Assembly: GCF_040548875.1 (NCBI RefSeq)
Contig: NZ_JBEPSJ010000001.1
Location: forward strand, 744,001 to 808,000
Direction of reading: 5' to 3'
DNA from: Conyzicola nivalis_A
GTDB taxonomy: Bacteria > Actinomycetota > Actinomycetes > Actinomycetales > Microbacteriaceae
DNA length: 64,000 nt
Part shown: one piece after another, positions 9,656-18,211 of the stretch
How positions within the stretch are numbered: the stretch's first letter is position 1
Layout: each line of letters starts with the position of its first letter
Position numbers and translations under genes: made by a program
Notes under the pieces: generated by a model
Databases searched by the model: none
Told to the model about the DNA's origin: nothing
The model's input: the letters and a program-made list of their open reading frames with translations, nothing else

Positions 9656-10993
9656 CTACCTCCAGTCGGCGGCGGGGCGGATGTTGTGATTCTGGTCGAA
9701 GAGGTCGCCCGGGTCGTACTGCGCCTTGATCCGTGCGAGCCGGGCCAGCGTCGGCGGCGGGTACATCTGCGGTGTCGCGAGGTCGCTGGTGAGCGCCGAG
9801 AAATTGCCGTAGATGCCCTGAAGGTGCGGCAACAGCGTGTTCCACTGTGCCTGGTAGGCGTCGGTCGCGGAGTCGGGCGCGTCTTCGGGGAAGAACGCCG
9901 CCGAGATGATGAGGGTCTCGCTGTCGCGGAATGCGAACGCCGTGACCGAGGGATCCACCGTGTTGAAGGACCCGCGCAGGTAGCGGATCATCAGCACCGA
10001 CCCGGGCAGCGCCGTGTACATACGGGCCACGGCGTCGACGACGACGTCGGAGAAATCGGACGCGAAACCGTTGTTGTTCGCGACACGGATGCCCTGCGGA
10101 GGGTGCATCGGCTCGGAGAGAAGCTCCGAGTACGCGGTGCGCTGGATCGAGTTGGACGCGAGTCCGTCGAGCGCGAGGAGCGGCGCGATGGCGGCTGTCG
10201 CCTCGTCGTCGTCGAGACCGGCGTAGTTGACCAGGATGGTGACCCCTCCCGGAGCGTCCTCGCCGAAGGCCGGCATCGACAGGAACGTGCTGTTGAGTCT
10301 CTCCGGTGCCTCACGCATCGCATCGCGCCAGCCCCTGAGCAGCGTCTCGAGGTCGGTGTCGCCGAAGGTCAGGGCGCCGAAGTGGACGCCGGCCAGTTCG
10401 TGCGCTCGGAAGGTGAAACGGGTGACGACTCCGAAGTTTCCGCCTCCGCCGCGCAGCGCCCAGAACAGGTCGTCGTTCTCCGACTCGTTCGCCGTGAGCA
10501 CGTCGCCGGTGGCCGTGACGACCTCCGCTTCGACGAGTTGGTCGAGGGCGAGTCCGTGCTCCCGCACCATCCAGCCGACGCCGCCGCCGAGGGTGAGACC
10601 GCCGACGCCGACCGAGCGGGTGTCACCCGAGCTGATAGCGAGTTCGTACGGACGCAGGAAGTCGGCCACCGCGCCCCAGGTCGCGCCGCCGCCGATAGTG
10701 ACCAGCGAGTCATCCGCGACGCTCATCTGGGTCATCCTGGACAGGTCGATGACCAGCCCGCCGTCGTTGGTGCTGTGGCCGCTTCCGCTGTGTCCGCCGG
10801 CGCGGACCGAGAGGGTGAGGCCGTTGTCGGCAGCGAAGCGCACGGCGGTGGCCACCTCGGCGGCGTTCGCCGGCTGGGCGACGACAGCCGGAGAGCCGGT
10901 GCGAACAGACACCGTGCTCGCCTCTTCGTAGCCGTCGTCTCCCGGCAACAGGAATCGGATGGTGCCCAGGGTGTCGAACTCGAATATCGTCAT
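9656..10993 (-). CDS. FAD-binding oxidoreductase, berberine-bridge (BBE) type
   Basis: PCMH/VAO-type flavoenzyme of 445 residues. The FAD-binding domain contains RAGGHSGSGHS, where His68 is the usual site of covalent 8-alpha attachment. The BBE motif region reads SVGVGGLTLGGGVGW but has no Cys at the second attachment position of bicovalent enzymes, so the flavin is probably mono-covalent. The C-terminal BBE block ends DPGDLFDQNHNI. Family members oxidise sugars, alcohols or alkaloid-like substrates; the substrate here is unknown. I chose the ATG at 10993 because a strong GAGGAGGAG ribosome site lies just upstream. An extension to 11047 is only an open frame. It is divergent from the MOSC gene. 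Confidence 0.9.
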   Translation of the reverse strand: MTIFEFDTLGTIRFLLPGDDGYEEASTVSVRTGSPAVVAQPANAAEVATAVRFAADNGLTLSVRAGGHSGSGHSTNDGGLVIDLSRMTQMSVADDSLVTIGGGATWGAVADFLRPYELAISSGDTRSVGVGGLTLGGGVGWMVREHGLALDQLVEAEVVTATGDVLTANESENDDLFWALRGGGGNFGVVTRFTFRAHELAGVHFGALTFGDTDLETLLRGWRDAMREAPERLNSTFLSMPAFGEDAPGGVTILVNYAGLDDDEATAAIAPLLALDGLASNSIQRTAYSELLSEPMHPPQGIRVANNNGFASDFSDVVVDAVARMYTALPGSVLMIRYLRGSFNTVDPSVTAFAFRDSETLIISAAFFPEDAPDSATDAYQAQWNTLLPHLQGIYGNFSALTSDLATPQMYPPPTLARLARIKAQYDPGDLFDQNHNIRPAADWR

Positions 10994-11067
10994 CTGTCTC
11001 CTCCTCAACAGCAACCGATTTTTCTCGGATGCCACGGAAGCGGTCAACCCCCTCGGTGCGACACTGG

Positions 11068-11073
11068 CAGAAT
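11068..11073 (+). promoter_or_regulatory. -10 element of leaderless MOSC transcript
   Basis: CAGAAT ends six bases before the GTG at 11080. The spacing matches the leaderless pattern seen throughout the window and supports GTG 11080 over the more upstream in-frame codon. Confidence 0.5.
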
Positions 11074-11079
11074 CTAGGG

Positions 11080-11628
11080 GTGAATTGTCCGCCGGAATCA
11101 GTCGTGGCCGTCAGCCGTTCGGCCAGCCACGACTTCAGCAAGCCCACCGCAGAGTCGATCACCCTCGTCGAGGGCTGGGGCGTCGAGGGAGACGCGCACG
11201 CGGGAGTCACCGCGCAGCACCTCTACGTCGTGAAGAAGGACCCCGGGCGGGCCAACCTCACCCAGGTGCACCTCATCCAGGAGGAGCTCTTCGCGGAGCT
11301 TGCGGACAGGTTCGTGGTCGGACCAGGCGAGTTGGGCGAGAACGTGACCACGAGCGGCGTCGACCTGCTGTCGCTGCCGCTCGGCACCCGCATCCACCTC
11401 GGGCCGACGGCGATCGTCGAGGTCACCGGGCTGCGCAGCCCGTGCAGCAAGATCAACGCCTTCCGGGGCGGCTTGATGAAGGCGCTCGTGGCGAAGGACG
11501 ACGACGGGGGCGTCATCCGCAAGTCGGGAGTGATGAGCATCGTCGTCGCCGGCGGCGAGGTGAAGCCCGGAGACGCCCTCCGGGTCGAGCTGCCGAGCGC
11601 GCCGCATCTTCCGCTGGGCGTCGTCTAG
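11080..11628 (+). CDS. MOSC domain protein
   Basis: MOSC domains (molybdenum cofactor sulfurase C-terminal) bind a sulfur carrier or pterin-type ligand through a conserved Cys. The 182-residue protein shows the typical N-terminus (VAVSRSASHDFSKPTAESI), GVEGDAHAG and the invariant Cys in GLRSPCSKINAFRGG. Stand-alone bacterial MOSC proteins of this size are related to YiiM, involved in detoxifying N-hydroxylated bases or molybdoenzyme maturation; no direct partner is visible here. The GTG at 11080 is preceded by a CAGAAT -10 hexamer with six-base spacing and no ribosome site. The J-domain gene follows after 15 bases. Confidence 0.88.
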   Translation: MNCPPESVVAVSRSASHDFSKPTAESITLVEGWGVEGDAHAGVTAQHLYVVKKDPGRANLTQVHLIQEELFAELADRFVVGPGELGENVTTSGVDLLSLPLGTRIHLGPTAIVEVTGLRSPCSKINAFRGGLMKALVAKDDDGGVIRKSGVMSIVVAGGEVKPGDALRVELPSAPHLPLGVV

Positions 11629-11643
11629 GCGCACAGTGGGGGT

Positions 11644-12216
11644 ATGACTCCCGAGGAAGCGGCCGCGATTCTGCACGTCGGCGTCGACGCCTCCGCGTCC
11701 GACGTGGAACGGGCGTACCGTCACAGCGCGCGAACGCTGCACCCCGACCGGCTCGCCGGCGCACCGGAGGACACGGTCACGGCGTCTGCGGAGCAGTTCG
11801 CGCGGCTGACCCTCGCCCACCAGGTCATGGTGCGTGAGATCGCCGAGCGCCCGGTCGAGGCGACGATCGAGCCGGATGTTCCGGCCGAGCCCCCGCCGAG
11901 CGGACGCTGGGTGATCATCGGCTGGCTCTCCGTGCTGCTCGTCGCCGGCGTGATCTCGTACTTCGGCGGCGCACTGCCACGCTCGACCGGAGACGTCGTG
12001 CTTCGGCTGCTGCCGCTCGCGGCGGCCGGCACAGCGTTCGCCCTCACCGGAAGGCGGGTGTTCTTCGCACTCACCGTCGCCCTGCTCGCGGTCAGCGTGC
12101 TCATCACCCTCGTGCTCGCCTCGTTCGGCTCTCTTGTCGCCTTGGGCCTGCTGCTCGTGCCCGTCGTCGGACTGATGGTCATGGGTCGCCGACGCGCGGG
12201 CTGGGACGCGCGGTAG
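11644..12216 (+). CDS. J-domain (DnaJ-like) small membrane protein
   Basis: 190-residue protein whose first 65 residues form a J-domain: AAAILHVGVDASASDVERAYR, then TLHPDRLAG with the HPD tripeptide at 33-35 that stimulates DnaK ATPase. The remainder holds about four hydrophobic helices (from residue 95) ending in a short basic tail, so it is a membrane-anchored DnaK co-chaperone candidate. The ATG at 11644 has CACAGT ending six bases upstream and no ribosome site, the leaderless pattern. It sits 15 bases after the MOSC gene. No client is suggested by neighbours. Confidence 0.8.
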   Translation: MTPEEAAAILHVGVDASASDVERAYRHSARTLHPDRLAGAPEDTVTASAEQFARLTLAHQVMVREIAERPVEATIEPDVPAEPPPSGRWVIIGWLSVLLVAGVISYFGGALPRSTGDVVLRLLPLAAAGTAFALTGRRVFFALTVALLAVSVLITLVLASFGSLVALGLLLVPVVGLMVMGRRRAGWDAR

Positions 12217-12232
12217 TCGCAGCGGCGGAGAC

Positions 12233-13048
12233 TCAGCCCTCCCGCCAGTCGTCGGTTGTGAGGTGCGAGCCGCCCTGGGGCCCCATCTGCAGCATTCCAC
12301 CGTCGGCGACGAATGACGCGCCAGTGACGTAGCTCGCCTTGGGCGAAGCGAGGAACGCGATCACGTCGGCGATCTCCCGCGGGTGGCCCGGTCGGCCGAT
12401 CGGGATACCGGGGCGGTGCGTCTTCGCGGCGTCCTCCGCCTCGGCGTTGTTCATCGGTGTGGAGATCTCGCCCGGCGCCACGGAGTTCGCCGTGATGCCG
12501 AACTGCCCCAGCTCGAGTGCGAGCGACTTCACGAGGCCGCCCAGTCCGTGTTTGGCGGCGTCATAGGCGCTCGACCCGACGCGCGGCTGGTGCTCGTGCA
12601 CGCTGGTGACGGCGATGATCCGCCCACCCGCCGCCGCCTCGACCATGATTCGGGCGGCACGCTGCATGCAGACGAACGCGCCGTCGAGATCGGTGGCGAT
12701 GATCTCTCGCCAGTCGTCGAGTCCCAGCTCGAGAAACGGCGTGTGCTGACCGAGGCCCGCGTTGTTGACGAAGACGTCGAGGCCGCCCAGGTCTTTCGCG
12801 AGGTTGTCGATCTCGTCGCCGCACGCCTCGAGGTTGCTCGTGTCGAGCTGGGTGACGACGGCTCGTCGGCCCTCGCCGCGCACGAGACGGGCCGTCTGCT
12901 CGGCGCCCTCCTCGTCGGAGTGCCAGGTGATGCCGACATCCATCCCCGCTTCGGCGAGAGCGACCGCCGTCTCGCGGCCGATGCCGGAATCGGAGCCGGT
13001 GACGATGGCGAAGCGAGGGTCGAAGACCCGGATCTGACGGTTGAACAT
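12233..13048 (-). CDS. SDR family oxidoreductase
   Basis: 271-residue classical short-chain dehydrogenase with the TGSDSGIG cofactor motif (about residues 17-24), an NNAG motif, the catalytic Ser in AVTSVHEH and Tyr/Lys in YDAAK, plus the C-terminal YVTGASFVADGGM typical of glucose-dehydrogenase-like or 3-oxoacyl-reductase-like SDRs. The substrate is not inferable. The ATG at 13048 has an AGGAGG ribosome site 4-5 bases upstream. It is convergent with the J-domain gene and divergent from the small hypothetical gene at 13125. Confidence 0.92.
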   Translation of the reverse strand: MFNRQIRVFDPRFAIVTGSDSGIGRETAVALAEAGMDVGITWHSDEEGAEQTARLVRGEGRRAVVTQLDTSNLEACGDEIDNLAKDLGGLDVFVNNAGLGQHTPFLELGLDDWREIIATDLDGAFVCMQRAARIMVEAAAGGRIIAVTSVHEHQPRVGSSAYDAAKHGLGGLVKSLALELGQFGITANSVAPGEISTPMNNAEAEDAAKTHRPGIPIGRPGHPREIADVIAFLASPKASYVTGASFVADGGMLQMGPQGGSHLTTDDWREG

Positions 13049-13112
13049 TGATCCTCCTGAGGTTTACCTCCGAGCCTGTGGACACGGTGCGCGGGCGGCA
13101 AGGGGTTGCGCG

Positions 13113-13118
13113 TAGGGT
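13113..13118 (+). promoter_or_regulatory. -10 element, leaderless
   Basis: TAGGGT followed by exactly six bases and the ATG at 13125. No ribosome site is present. Confidence 0.6.
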
Positions 13119-13124
13119 TAAACG

Positions 13125-13451
13125 ATGGCCGTGAACAACCACATCCCCCGCGGTCGGGCGAGTCTCGAAGTGCTTCGGGCCGAGGCGCATCAGGAGCTCG
13201 ACACGATCGTCGAAGAACGGTTGCTGAGCGGCGAAGACCCGTGGGCGTTTATGGAAGAGCTGCCCACCGTCGACGAGCTGGTCGTCTACCTGCTTCGAGC
13301 CGACGCCATCGACGCGAACGACGGACGCCAGCCGTCGCCCACCCGTGAATACCGGGTGCTGCGGCAGATCGCGCTCGAGCACCCCGGGCTCACCAAGACC
13401 GTGTGGCGGCTGCTCGGCGACAACGGTCCGCTCGCCCGGCAGTACTGGTAG
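13125..13451 (+). CDS. Conserved small hypothetical protein
   Basis: 108-residue acidic, soluble, mostly helical protein (ASLEVLRAEAHQELDTIVEE, PTVDELVVYLLRAD, REYRVLRQIALEHPGL). No recognised domain. It has normal codon bias and a leaderless promoter (TAGGGT, six-base spacing), so it is a real gene. It lies 50 bases upstream of the SNF2 helicase gene on the same strand. I do not recognise its function. Confidence 0.75.
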   Translation: MAVNNHIPRGRASLEVLRAEAHQELDTIVEERLLSGEDPWAFMEELPTVDELVVYLLRADAIDANDGRQPSPTREYRVLRQIALEHPGLTKTVWRLLGDNGPLARQYW

Positions 13452-13501
13452 CGGCGGCCCAGCGCACGCTTCGTGTCGGCGCGGCGTGGGACGATGGGGG
13501 C

Positions 13502-16500
13502 ATGCCAGACGCCGCTCCCCTCGTCGACGTGCGGGACATGGTCCGGCTGGTCGGTCAGGGGTCGTTCCAGCGTGGGCGCGAGTACGCTCGCGACGGCGCC
13601 GTGTCGGAGATCGAGTGGGACCAGGAGACGGGACTGCTCAGCAGCACCGTGCGCGGATCGGCCGACAGCGTCTACCGCTGTCACATCGAGCTCGCGCCCG
13701 CCCGTGACGGCTACCATCGGCCGGTCAGCGGCAACTGCTCGTGCTTCGTCGGCGCCGACTGCAAACACGTCGCGGCCACGCTGCTCGAGTGCAACACGAT
13801 CCACCTGCGCGCCGCCGGAACCGGTGCCGAGACGGCGATCCCCGGTGTGCAGCGCGGGAGCGAGCTCGTCAGCGCTCGCCACATCCCCTCGACCCCGGCC
13901 CCACAAGAACCGGCCGACTGGAAGTCGGCGCTCGGCGCCCTGACAGCGCAGCCACAGGCATCCGCCCCCGGGTTCGCGCTGCCGGAGTCTCCGCTCGCCC
14001 TGCAGTTCGAACTGCGCGAACAGACGCCGCGCACCCGCGACCGCTGGCGCGGGCCCACCGCGACGACCGCCACCAGCCGAGTCGAGGGCGTCGAGTACCG
14101 GCTCGGCGTCCGCCCCGCGATCCGCAGCGGCGCCGGCAACTGGGTGCGCGGCAACGTGACGTGGAACTCGCTCGGTTTCCAGACGAACCGGCTCACCCTC
14201 GACGCCGAGCACCAGCGCTGGTTCGCGCAGTTCGTCGCGTTGTACCGTGCGACGACGCGCGACGTCTACACCGGGCAGGACACCGACTGGATCTACCTCG
14301 ACGAGTTCCACAGCGGGTTGCTCTGGAGCATGCTCGGCGAGGCAGCGACGATCGGCATCGAGTTCATCGGCTCGAAGAAAGACGTCGTGGTGCGGGTCGG
14401 CGGCCGGGCCGAGGTTCATCTCGAGGCGGTGCGCGACGGCGATCTGCAGCTGAAACCGGTGCTCACCATCGACGGCTCCCGTCACACGGCCGAATCGGCG
14501 GGCGCCATCGCCGACCACGGGGTGTACACGACCACGTTCTCGCCGACGGTTTTCACCGTCGCACCCGTTGCAGAACCGCTGAGCGGCAGACAGCGCGCGC
14601 TCCTGGGCAGAGACGCGACGGTCGTGATCCCGGGGTCCGACGTCGACGAGTTCCTCACCGAGTACTACCCGGCCCTTCGCCGCACCATCGAGGTGACCGG
14701 CGACGAGTCGGTCGCACTCCCCCAGTTGTCACCCCCGGTGCTCGTGCTCACCGCGACCTTCGGCAAGAAGCAGTCGCTCGCCCTCGCCTGGACGTGGGAG
14801 GAGGCGGGTGATCACGCGGTCGAGGCCGCGACCACCGCGCGTGTCACCGCCGTGCTCGACGGCCCTCCGGAGGCCGCCCTGCTCCTCGGCCTCGACGCGG
14901 CCGAATTCTGCACGCAGACGCTGCCGCGGTTGGAGTCGCTCGAGGGCGTGCGGGTCGACCTCAAGGGCAAGCGCCCCGACTACCGGGAGCTGACGGAGGC
15001 GCCGACGCTCGTCGTCACCACCGTAGAGACCGACAAGCGCGACTGGTTCGACCTCGGCGTTCTCGTGAGCGTCGACGGGCGCAAGGTGCCGTTCGGCCCG
15101 CTGTTCACGGCACTGTCGAAGGGGCACAAGAAGCTCCTGCTGGTCGACAACTCCTACCTGTCGCTCGACCAGCCCGTGTTCGCCGAGCTGCACCGTCTCA
15201 TCATCGAGGCGTCGGCGCTGGCCGAGTGGGAGACCGACGCCCCCAAGATCAGCCGCTACCAGGCGAGTCTCTGGGCCGAGTTCGAAGACCTTGCCGACGA
15301 GACCGAGCAGGCGGTGGCGTGGCGGGCGACCGCCGCGGGCCTCAACACAACGTCAGGCGTCGAACCGACCCCGCTGCCCGCCGGAGTCGCCGCCACGCTC
15401 CGCCCCTACCAGCAGGAGGGCTTCGACTGGCTGGCGTTTCTCTGGCGGCACGGCCTCGGCGGAGTGCTCGCCGACGACATGGGACTCGGCAAGACGCTGC
15501 AGACGCTCGCGCTGGTCGAGTATGCGCGCACCCTTCGACAGGCTCAGGGAACGGAGGCGGCTCAGGGAACGGAGGCGGCTCACGGCCCGTTTCTCGTCGT
15601 CGCGCCGACCTCGGTCGTCGCCAACTGGGTGACCGAGGCGCAGCGCTTCACCCCGAACCTGGTCGTGCGCGGCATTACCGCGACGAACGCGAAGAGCCGG
15701 TCGAGCGTCGCCGACGACAGCCGCGGGGCGGACATCGTCGTGACCTCCTACGCGCTCTTCCGACTCGACTTCGCCGCCTACCAGGAGCAGAGCTGGGGCG
15801 GACTCGTGCTCGACGAAGCCCAGTTCGTGAAGAACCCCGCGTCGAAGGCGCACCAGGCGGCCGTCGAGCTGAAGGCTCCGTTCAAGCTCGCGATCACCGG
15901 CACGCCCATGGAGAACAGCCTCATGGACCTCTGGTCGCTGTTCGAGATCGTGGCTCCGGGGCTCTTCCCGTCGTGGCGGCGATTCACCGAAGACTATGTG
16001 AAACCCATCACCTCACCGGCAGCGGACGAGTCTGAGCGCGCGGGCGAACTGCTCGCTCGACTGCGGAGGCGCATCCGCCCCCTCATGATGCGACGCACCA
16101 AGGATCTCGTTGCGACCGAACTGCCGGCCAAGCAGGAGCAGGTGCTGCAGATCGAGCTGGCCCCGCGGCACAAGACGCTGTACGACACGTTCCTGCAGCG
16201 CGAGCGGCAGAAGCTCCTCGGCCTCATCGAGGACATGGACAAGAACCGGTTCATCGTCTTCCGGTCGCTCACCCTGTTGCGCATGCTGAGCCTCGACGCC
16301 TCACTCGTCGACGAGCAGTACAGCGACGTGCCGTCGAGCAAGCTCGACGCCCTGTTCGAGCAGCTCGACGACGTGGTGGCAGAGGGCCACCGTGCACTCA
16401 TCTTCAGCCAGTTCACCAAGTTCCTCGGCAAGGCCGCGGCGCGACTCGACGCCCGAGGGATCGCCTACGAGTACCTCGACGGCTCGACCCTGAAGCGCGC

Positions 16501-16840
16501 CGACGTGATCAAGCGGTTCAAGCAGGGCGACGCCCCGCTGTTCCTCATCAGTCTCAAGGCCGGCGGGTTCGGACTCAACCTCACCGAGGCCGACTACGTC
16601 TTTATGCTCGACCCCTGGTGGAACCCCGCGACCGAGGCCCAGGCCATCGATCGCACGCACCGCATCGGCCAGGACAAGAACGTGATGGTCTACCGACTCG
16701 TCGCCACCGGCACCATCGAGGAGAAGGTCATGGCGTTGAAAGAGAAGAAGGCGCGCCTGTTCGACGCCGTCATGGACGACGACGCCGTGTTCAGCTCGGC
16801 GCTCACCGCCGACGACATCCGCGGCCTGCTAGACGGGTAG
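13502..16840 (+). CDS. SWIM zinc finger - SNF2 family helicase
   Basis: 1112-residue SF2 ATPase of the bacterial HepA/SNF2 type. The N-terminal SWIM zinc finger is CSCFVGADCKH (Cys79, Cys81, Cys87, His89), a predicted nucleic-acid or protein contact. A long middle region is followed by the ATPase: motif I GLGKT (Lys664), DEAQ at 771-774, TGTPMEN, then a helicase C domain ending SLKAGGFGLNL and HRIGQDKNVMVYRL. Likely a double-stranded DNA translocase that remodels protein-nucleic-acid complexes during transcription or repair. The start ATG at 13502 has GACGAT ending six bases upstream. Residues about 677-692, between motifs I and Ia, are encoded by an inserted repeat (see 15531-15578). Confidence 0.9.
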   Translation: MPDAAPLVDVRDMVRLVGQGSFQRGREYARDGAVSEIEWDQETGLLSSTVRGSADSVYRCHIELAPARDGYHRPVSGNCSCFVGADCKHVAATLLECNTIHLRAAGTGAETAIPGVQRGSELVSARHIPSTPAPQEPADWKSALGALTAQPQASAPGFALPESPLALQFELREQTPRTRDRWRGPTATTATSRVEGVEYRLGVRPAIRSGAGNWVRGNVTWNSLGFQTNRLTLDAEHQRWFAQFVALYRATTRDVYTGQDTDWIYLDEFHSGLLWSMLGEAATIGIEFIGSKKDVVVRVGGRAEVHLEAVRDGDLQLKPVLTIDGSRHTAESAGAIADHGVYTTTFSPTVFTVAPVAEPLSGRQRALLGRDATVVIPGSDVDEFLTEYYPALRRTIEVTGDESVALPQLSPPVLVLTATFGKKQSLALAWTWEEAGDHAVEAATTARVTAVLDGPPEAALLLGLDAAEFCTQTLPRLESLEGVRVDLKGKRPDYRELTEAPTLVVTTVETDKRDWFDLGVLVSVDGRKVPFGPLFTALSKGHKKLLLVDNSYLSLDQPVFAELHRLIIEASALAEWETDAPKISRYQASLWAEFEDLADETEQAVAWRATAAGLNTTSGVEPTPLPAGVAATLRPYQQEGFDWLAFLWRHGLGGVLADDMGLGKTLQTLALVEYARTLRQAQGTEAAQGTEAAHGPFLVVAPTSVVANWVTEAQRFTPNLVVRGITATNAKSRSSVADDSRGADIVVTSYALFRLDFAAYQEQSWGGLVLDEAQFVKNPASKAHQAAVELKAPFKLAITGTPMENSLMDLWSLFEIVAPGLFPSWRRFTEDYVKPITSPAADESERAGELLARLRRRIRPLMMRRTKDLVATELPAKQEQVLQIELAPRHKTLYDTFLQRERQKLLGLIEDMDKNRFIVFRSLTLLRMLSLDASLVDEQYSDVPSSKLDALFEQLDDVVAEGHRALIFSQFTKFLGKAAARLDARGIAYEYLDGSTLKRADVIKRFKQGDAPLFLISLKAGGFGLNLTEADYVFMLDPWWNPATEAQAIDRTHRIGQDKNVMVYRLVATGTIEEKVMALKEKKARLFDAVMDDDAVFSSALTADDIRGLLDG
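15531..15578 (+). repeat. Interspersed-repeat-like insertion with 18-bp tandem unit inside SNF2 gene
   Basis: CCCTTCGACAGGCTCAGGG (15531-15549) is an imperfect inverted repeat. From 15541 an 18-bp unit, GGCTCAGGGAACGGAGGC, is repeated exactly (15541-15558, 15559-15576) and starts a third time. The core resembles small interspersed repeats I recall as common in Microbacteriaceae genomes. It keeps the frame and adds a Gln/Gly/Thr/Glu/Ala stretch. Confidence 0.6.
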
Positions 16841-16864
16841 GCGGCGCGCGTCGGTGGGCTCCAG

Positions 16865-16870
16865 TACCCT
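16865..16870 (+). promoter_or_regulatory. -10 element, leaderless
   Basis: TACCCT then six bases and the GTG at 16877. This argues for GTG 16877 rather than the TTG one codon earlier. Confidence 0.6.
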
Positions 16871-16876
16871 GAATTG

Positions 16877-18202
16877 GTGAGCACCGATTACGTTAACGCC
16901 CCCGTAGACCGAGAATCCGCCGAATCCCTCGCGACCCAGGGCCTCGTGCTCGACGTCGTCGACACCGCCGACGCCGAGTTGTTCGGCAGCTGGCTGCAGG
17001 CCGAATCGCGTGGATTCCACGACGGACCAGAGCCGGTCGAGAAGATCGCCGCGTGGGTCGACGGTCTGGCCTACCGGCGAACGACCGGCGTGTGGGACGA
17101 GACGACGACGGATGCAGCGGCGCCGGTCGCCACTGTCAGCTCCTGGGTCGCCCCGCTCACCGTGCCGGGGCACACGACCGTCGACGCGTGGGCGATCAGT
17201 GCGGTCACAGTCTCGCCCACCCACCGCCGCCGTGGCATCGCCCGCAACCTGCTCGAGTCCGAGCTGCGCACGGCGAACTCGCTGGGTGTGCCGCTCGCGA
17301 TGCTCACCGTCTCGGAGGCCACCATCTACGGCCGCTTCGGGTTCGCGCCGGCGGTGATGGCGGCCGATTGGACGATCAACGCCCGCCGAGCCACGTGGTC
17401 AGGCCCCACCCCGCACGGACGCGTGCAGTTTCTCACCATCGCCGAGGCCGTCGAGCAGGGTCCGGCGCTGATCGAGCGGGTGCGGCTCGCGTCGCCCGGC
17501 CAGATCGAGACGTGGCCGCTGCTGTGGAAGCGCATCCTCGGTCTGCTGCCCGGCGACAAGGACGCGCCCAAGAACCTGCGCGTGGTGCGTTACGACGATG
17601 TCGCAGGCGTCGCGCAGGGCATCGCGGTCTACAAGCTCACCGAGCACCCCGTCGACATCTTCGGGTACACGCTCGACGTCGTCTTCCAGGCCTCGGCGAC
17701 CGACGACGCCTACGCGGGACTCTGGCGCTTCCTGCTCGAGATGGACCTGGTCGGCGAGGTGACCGCGTCTCTGCGTTCCGTCGACGAGGGGTTCGCCTGG
17801 CAGGTGGCCGACTTCCGTGCCGCACGCAAGACGCGGCAGCGTGACCACCTCTGGACGCGCATCCTCGACGTGAAGGCGGCGCTCGAGGCGCGCAGCTACA
17901 GCGCGCACGGCAGGATCGCCCTGCAGATCTCCGACCCGCTCGGTTTCGCCGCGGGCGACTTCCTGCTCGAGATCGCCGACGACGGCTCGGCCACGGTCGA
18001 ACCGCTCGTCGGCGAGATCCCCGACGATGCGGCGAACGTGGCGCTCAGTGTCAACGATCTGAGCGCGCTCTACCTCGGCGGGGTGTCAGCGGTGACGCTG
18101 ACCCGCGCCGGCCGCATCACCGAGTTGCGCGAGGGTTCGGCCAGTGCTCTCGACTCGTCGTTCCGTTCGGCCGTCACGCCGTGGCTCAGCATCTGGTTCT
18201 GA
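16877..18202 (+). CDS. Eis-like GNAT N-acetyltransferase with C-terminal sterol-carrier fold
   Basis: 441-residue protein with the architecture of mycobacterial Eis: an active GNAT domain with the acetyl-CoA motif VTVSPTHRRRGIARNLL (about residues 113-129) and a Tyr-Gly-Arg-Phe-Gly-Phe segment, a second degenerate GNAT fold, and a C-terminal SCP2-like domain. It ends in Phe, and in Eis the C-terminal carboxylate acts as catalytic base. Eis enzymes acetylate aminoglycosides and protein lysines; the physiological substrate here is unknown. Leaderless GTG start after TACCCT. It is convergent with the DarT-like gene, whose stop is 10 bases away. Confidence 0.87.
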   Translation: MSTDYVNAPVDRESAESLATQGLVLDVVDTADAELFGSWLQAESRGFHDGPEPVEKIAAWVDGLAYRRTTGVWDETTTDAAAPVATVSSWVAPLTVPGHTTVDAWAISAVTVSPTHRRRGIARNLLESELRTANSLGVPLAMLTVSEATIYGRFGFAPAVMAADWTINARRATWSGPTPHGRVQFLTIAEAVEQGPALIERVRLASPGQIETWPLLWKRILGLLPGDKDAPKNLRVVRYDDVAGVAQGIAVYKLTEHPVDIFGYTLDVVFQASATDDAYAGLWRFLLEMDLVGEVTASLRSVDEGFAWQVADFRAARKTRQRDHLWTRILDVKAALEARSYSAHGRIALQISDPLGFAAGDFLLEIADDGSATVEPLVGEIPDDAANVALSVNDLSALYLGGVSAVTLTRAGRITELREGSASALDSSFRSAVTPWLSIWF

Positions 18203-18211
18203 GCCGCTGCC

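Noticed and set aside
15541..15578. Possible CRISPR or VNTR locus
   Set aside because: The 18-bp units are contiguous without spacers and lie in frame within a helicase gene.
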